Positions 63,345 through 64,000 of a stretch of DNA of 64,000 nt are shown here, piece after piece; position 1 is the first letter of the stretch, and the number at the start of each line of letters is the position of its first letter. The DNA comes from Cepaea nemoralis (Eukaryota > Mollusca > Gastropoda > Stylommatophora > Helicidae), in the NCBI GenBank assembly GCA_014155875.1, contig JACEFZ010012596.1:62001-126000 (forward strand), given 5' to 3'. The notes under the pieces are model-generated. The model was given only the letters and a program-made list of their open reading frames with translations, was not told the DNA's origin and did no database searches. The position numbers and the translations under genes are program-made.

Positions 63345-64000
63345 AAATAAGGAATTCTGGTTGGCGGACATAATATAAATATAACTTACGTTATGCTGAC
63401 GGCACCGTCATGATAGCAACTGACTGGCACCTTGCCATCTCGACAGACGATAGTTTGTAAACTCGAGTTATACCTCTCCATAGCAAAATGTCTGGGCTAA
63501 ATTAAGAGACCATGTATTGCCCATGCAGCATGATCCCTCTCTCGGCTTGCCTAGTTTACTCCAGAGGAAAGGTAACACCAATATATCTGGAACAAGACAA
63601 GCTGCAGAAGCTGCCGGATCAGCAAAGCAATACTCTAACTGTCCGCCTGTCGGAGCTTCCATCCTAGATCTGTTGCAGAGCAACGCTTAGGGCCTATTCT
63701 GCCTTGCCATGACATTTAGTCTTTAGGTTGCATTTCCTCGCACTAGGGTAAGGCTTGTACCCTCCCAATTGCACTCCTCCGCCCGAAGCAGTTAGTACAA
63801 TGCGGGGTGTCGGGTTTTATGAGCGCCGCCCAACATTCGGCGCCAACAGAAATCAGGTAGTACCATCGACTGTCATATGGTAGCTCAGTCATATCTGACT
63901 AAGACCTGACATGATAGCAACACGTCAGAAGAAACTACAGGAAATGATGGATACAGTGGTTGTAGAAAGTGAAATAATGGGCCTTAATTTGAATAATAGA
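63345..64000 (+). mobile_element. RTE-type LINE copy running off the right edge
   Basis: GGHNINI with a frame break, TDGTVMIAT-type block at 63380-63420, then after a 489-bp insertion MIATRQKKLQEMMDTVVVES and GLNLNN to the edge. Same subfamily as 29625-30110. Confidence 0.7.
63421..63909. mobile_element. Unclassified 489-bp insertion with 12-bp target duplication
   Basis: CATGATAGCAAC occurs at 63409-63420 and 63910-63921, and the LINE frame resumes across it. The insert has no TG/CA or hAT ends, no RT and no clear tRNA boxes. A 12-bp duplication fits a target-primed (LINE/SINE-type) insertion. Confidence 0.65.

Overview
The window is eukaryotic and almost certainly metazoan. It has spliced-exon signals, dense nested non-LTR retrotransposons (RTE type and I/Jockey-like with RNase H), tRNA-derived SINEs, a Ty3/Gypsy-type LTR element, hAT DNA transposons and long microsatellites. 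The mix (RTE plus I-like LINEs, SINEs with an RTE-like tail, short solo LTRs) suggests a lophotrochozoan, most likely a mollusc. That placement is inference from element style and no species is identified.

The one host gene I can support runs on the minus strand from at least 37.5 kb to the left edge. A 76-bp exon (37410-37485) and a 418-bp coiled-coil exon (32628-33045) agree in splice phase. Downstream lies a series of copies of a 171-bp, phase 0-0 exon encoding 57 residues of coiled coil: 1-136 (cut by the edge), 955-1125, 4355-4524 (broken acceptor), 6206-6376, 17941-18111, 18995-19165 and a fragment at 19652-19729. Each copy carries a conserved stretch of intron on both sides, and the introns are filled with a 27-bp minisatellite. 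The block (exon + flanks + minisatellite, about 1 kb) has been tandemly duplicated and later split apart by transposons. I do not recognise the protein.

Layout. 0-7.9 kb: exon blocks and minisatellite, interrupted by an I-like LINE (1.6-3.65 kb), a tRNA-SINE (3.74-3.96 kb) and an RTE copy carrying a SINE (5.02-6.20 kb). 7.9-12.5 kb: a long minus-strand I-like LINE (endonuclease, RT, RNase H) with a SINE inside. 12.6-15.8 kb: hAT MITE, tandem repeats, LINE tails. 15.85-17.7 kb: intronless broken FBXO21 retrocopy. 17.7-20 kb: exon blocks. 19.97-26.66 kb: complete LTR retrotransposon with 606-bp LTRs and a Ty1/copia-like order (protease, integrase, RT, RNase H) in Ty3/Gypsy-type sequence, with the capsid and most of the integrase core missing. 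26.7-32.3 kb: LINE and SINE fragments. 32.3-37.5 kb: minisatellite, upstream exons and a plus-strand RTE copy. 38-46.5 kb: a minus-strand I-like LINE that received a 2.36-kb hAT transposon and a solo LTR, each with a perfect target-site duplication. 46.5-59.7 kb: microsatellites, RTE copies (one with a 522-codon open RT frame), a degraded Gypsy fragment, a 231-bp solo LTR and SINEs. 59.7-64 kb: RTE copies interrupted by a hAT element and by a 489-bp insertion.

Apart from the coiled-coil gene, everything is mobile or repetitive. Most element ORFs are broken by stops and frameshifts, so this is old insertion-rich intronic or intergenic DNA with a few younger insertions.
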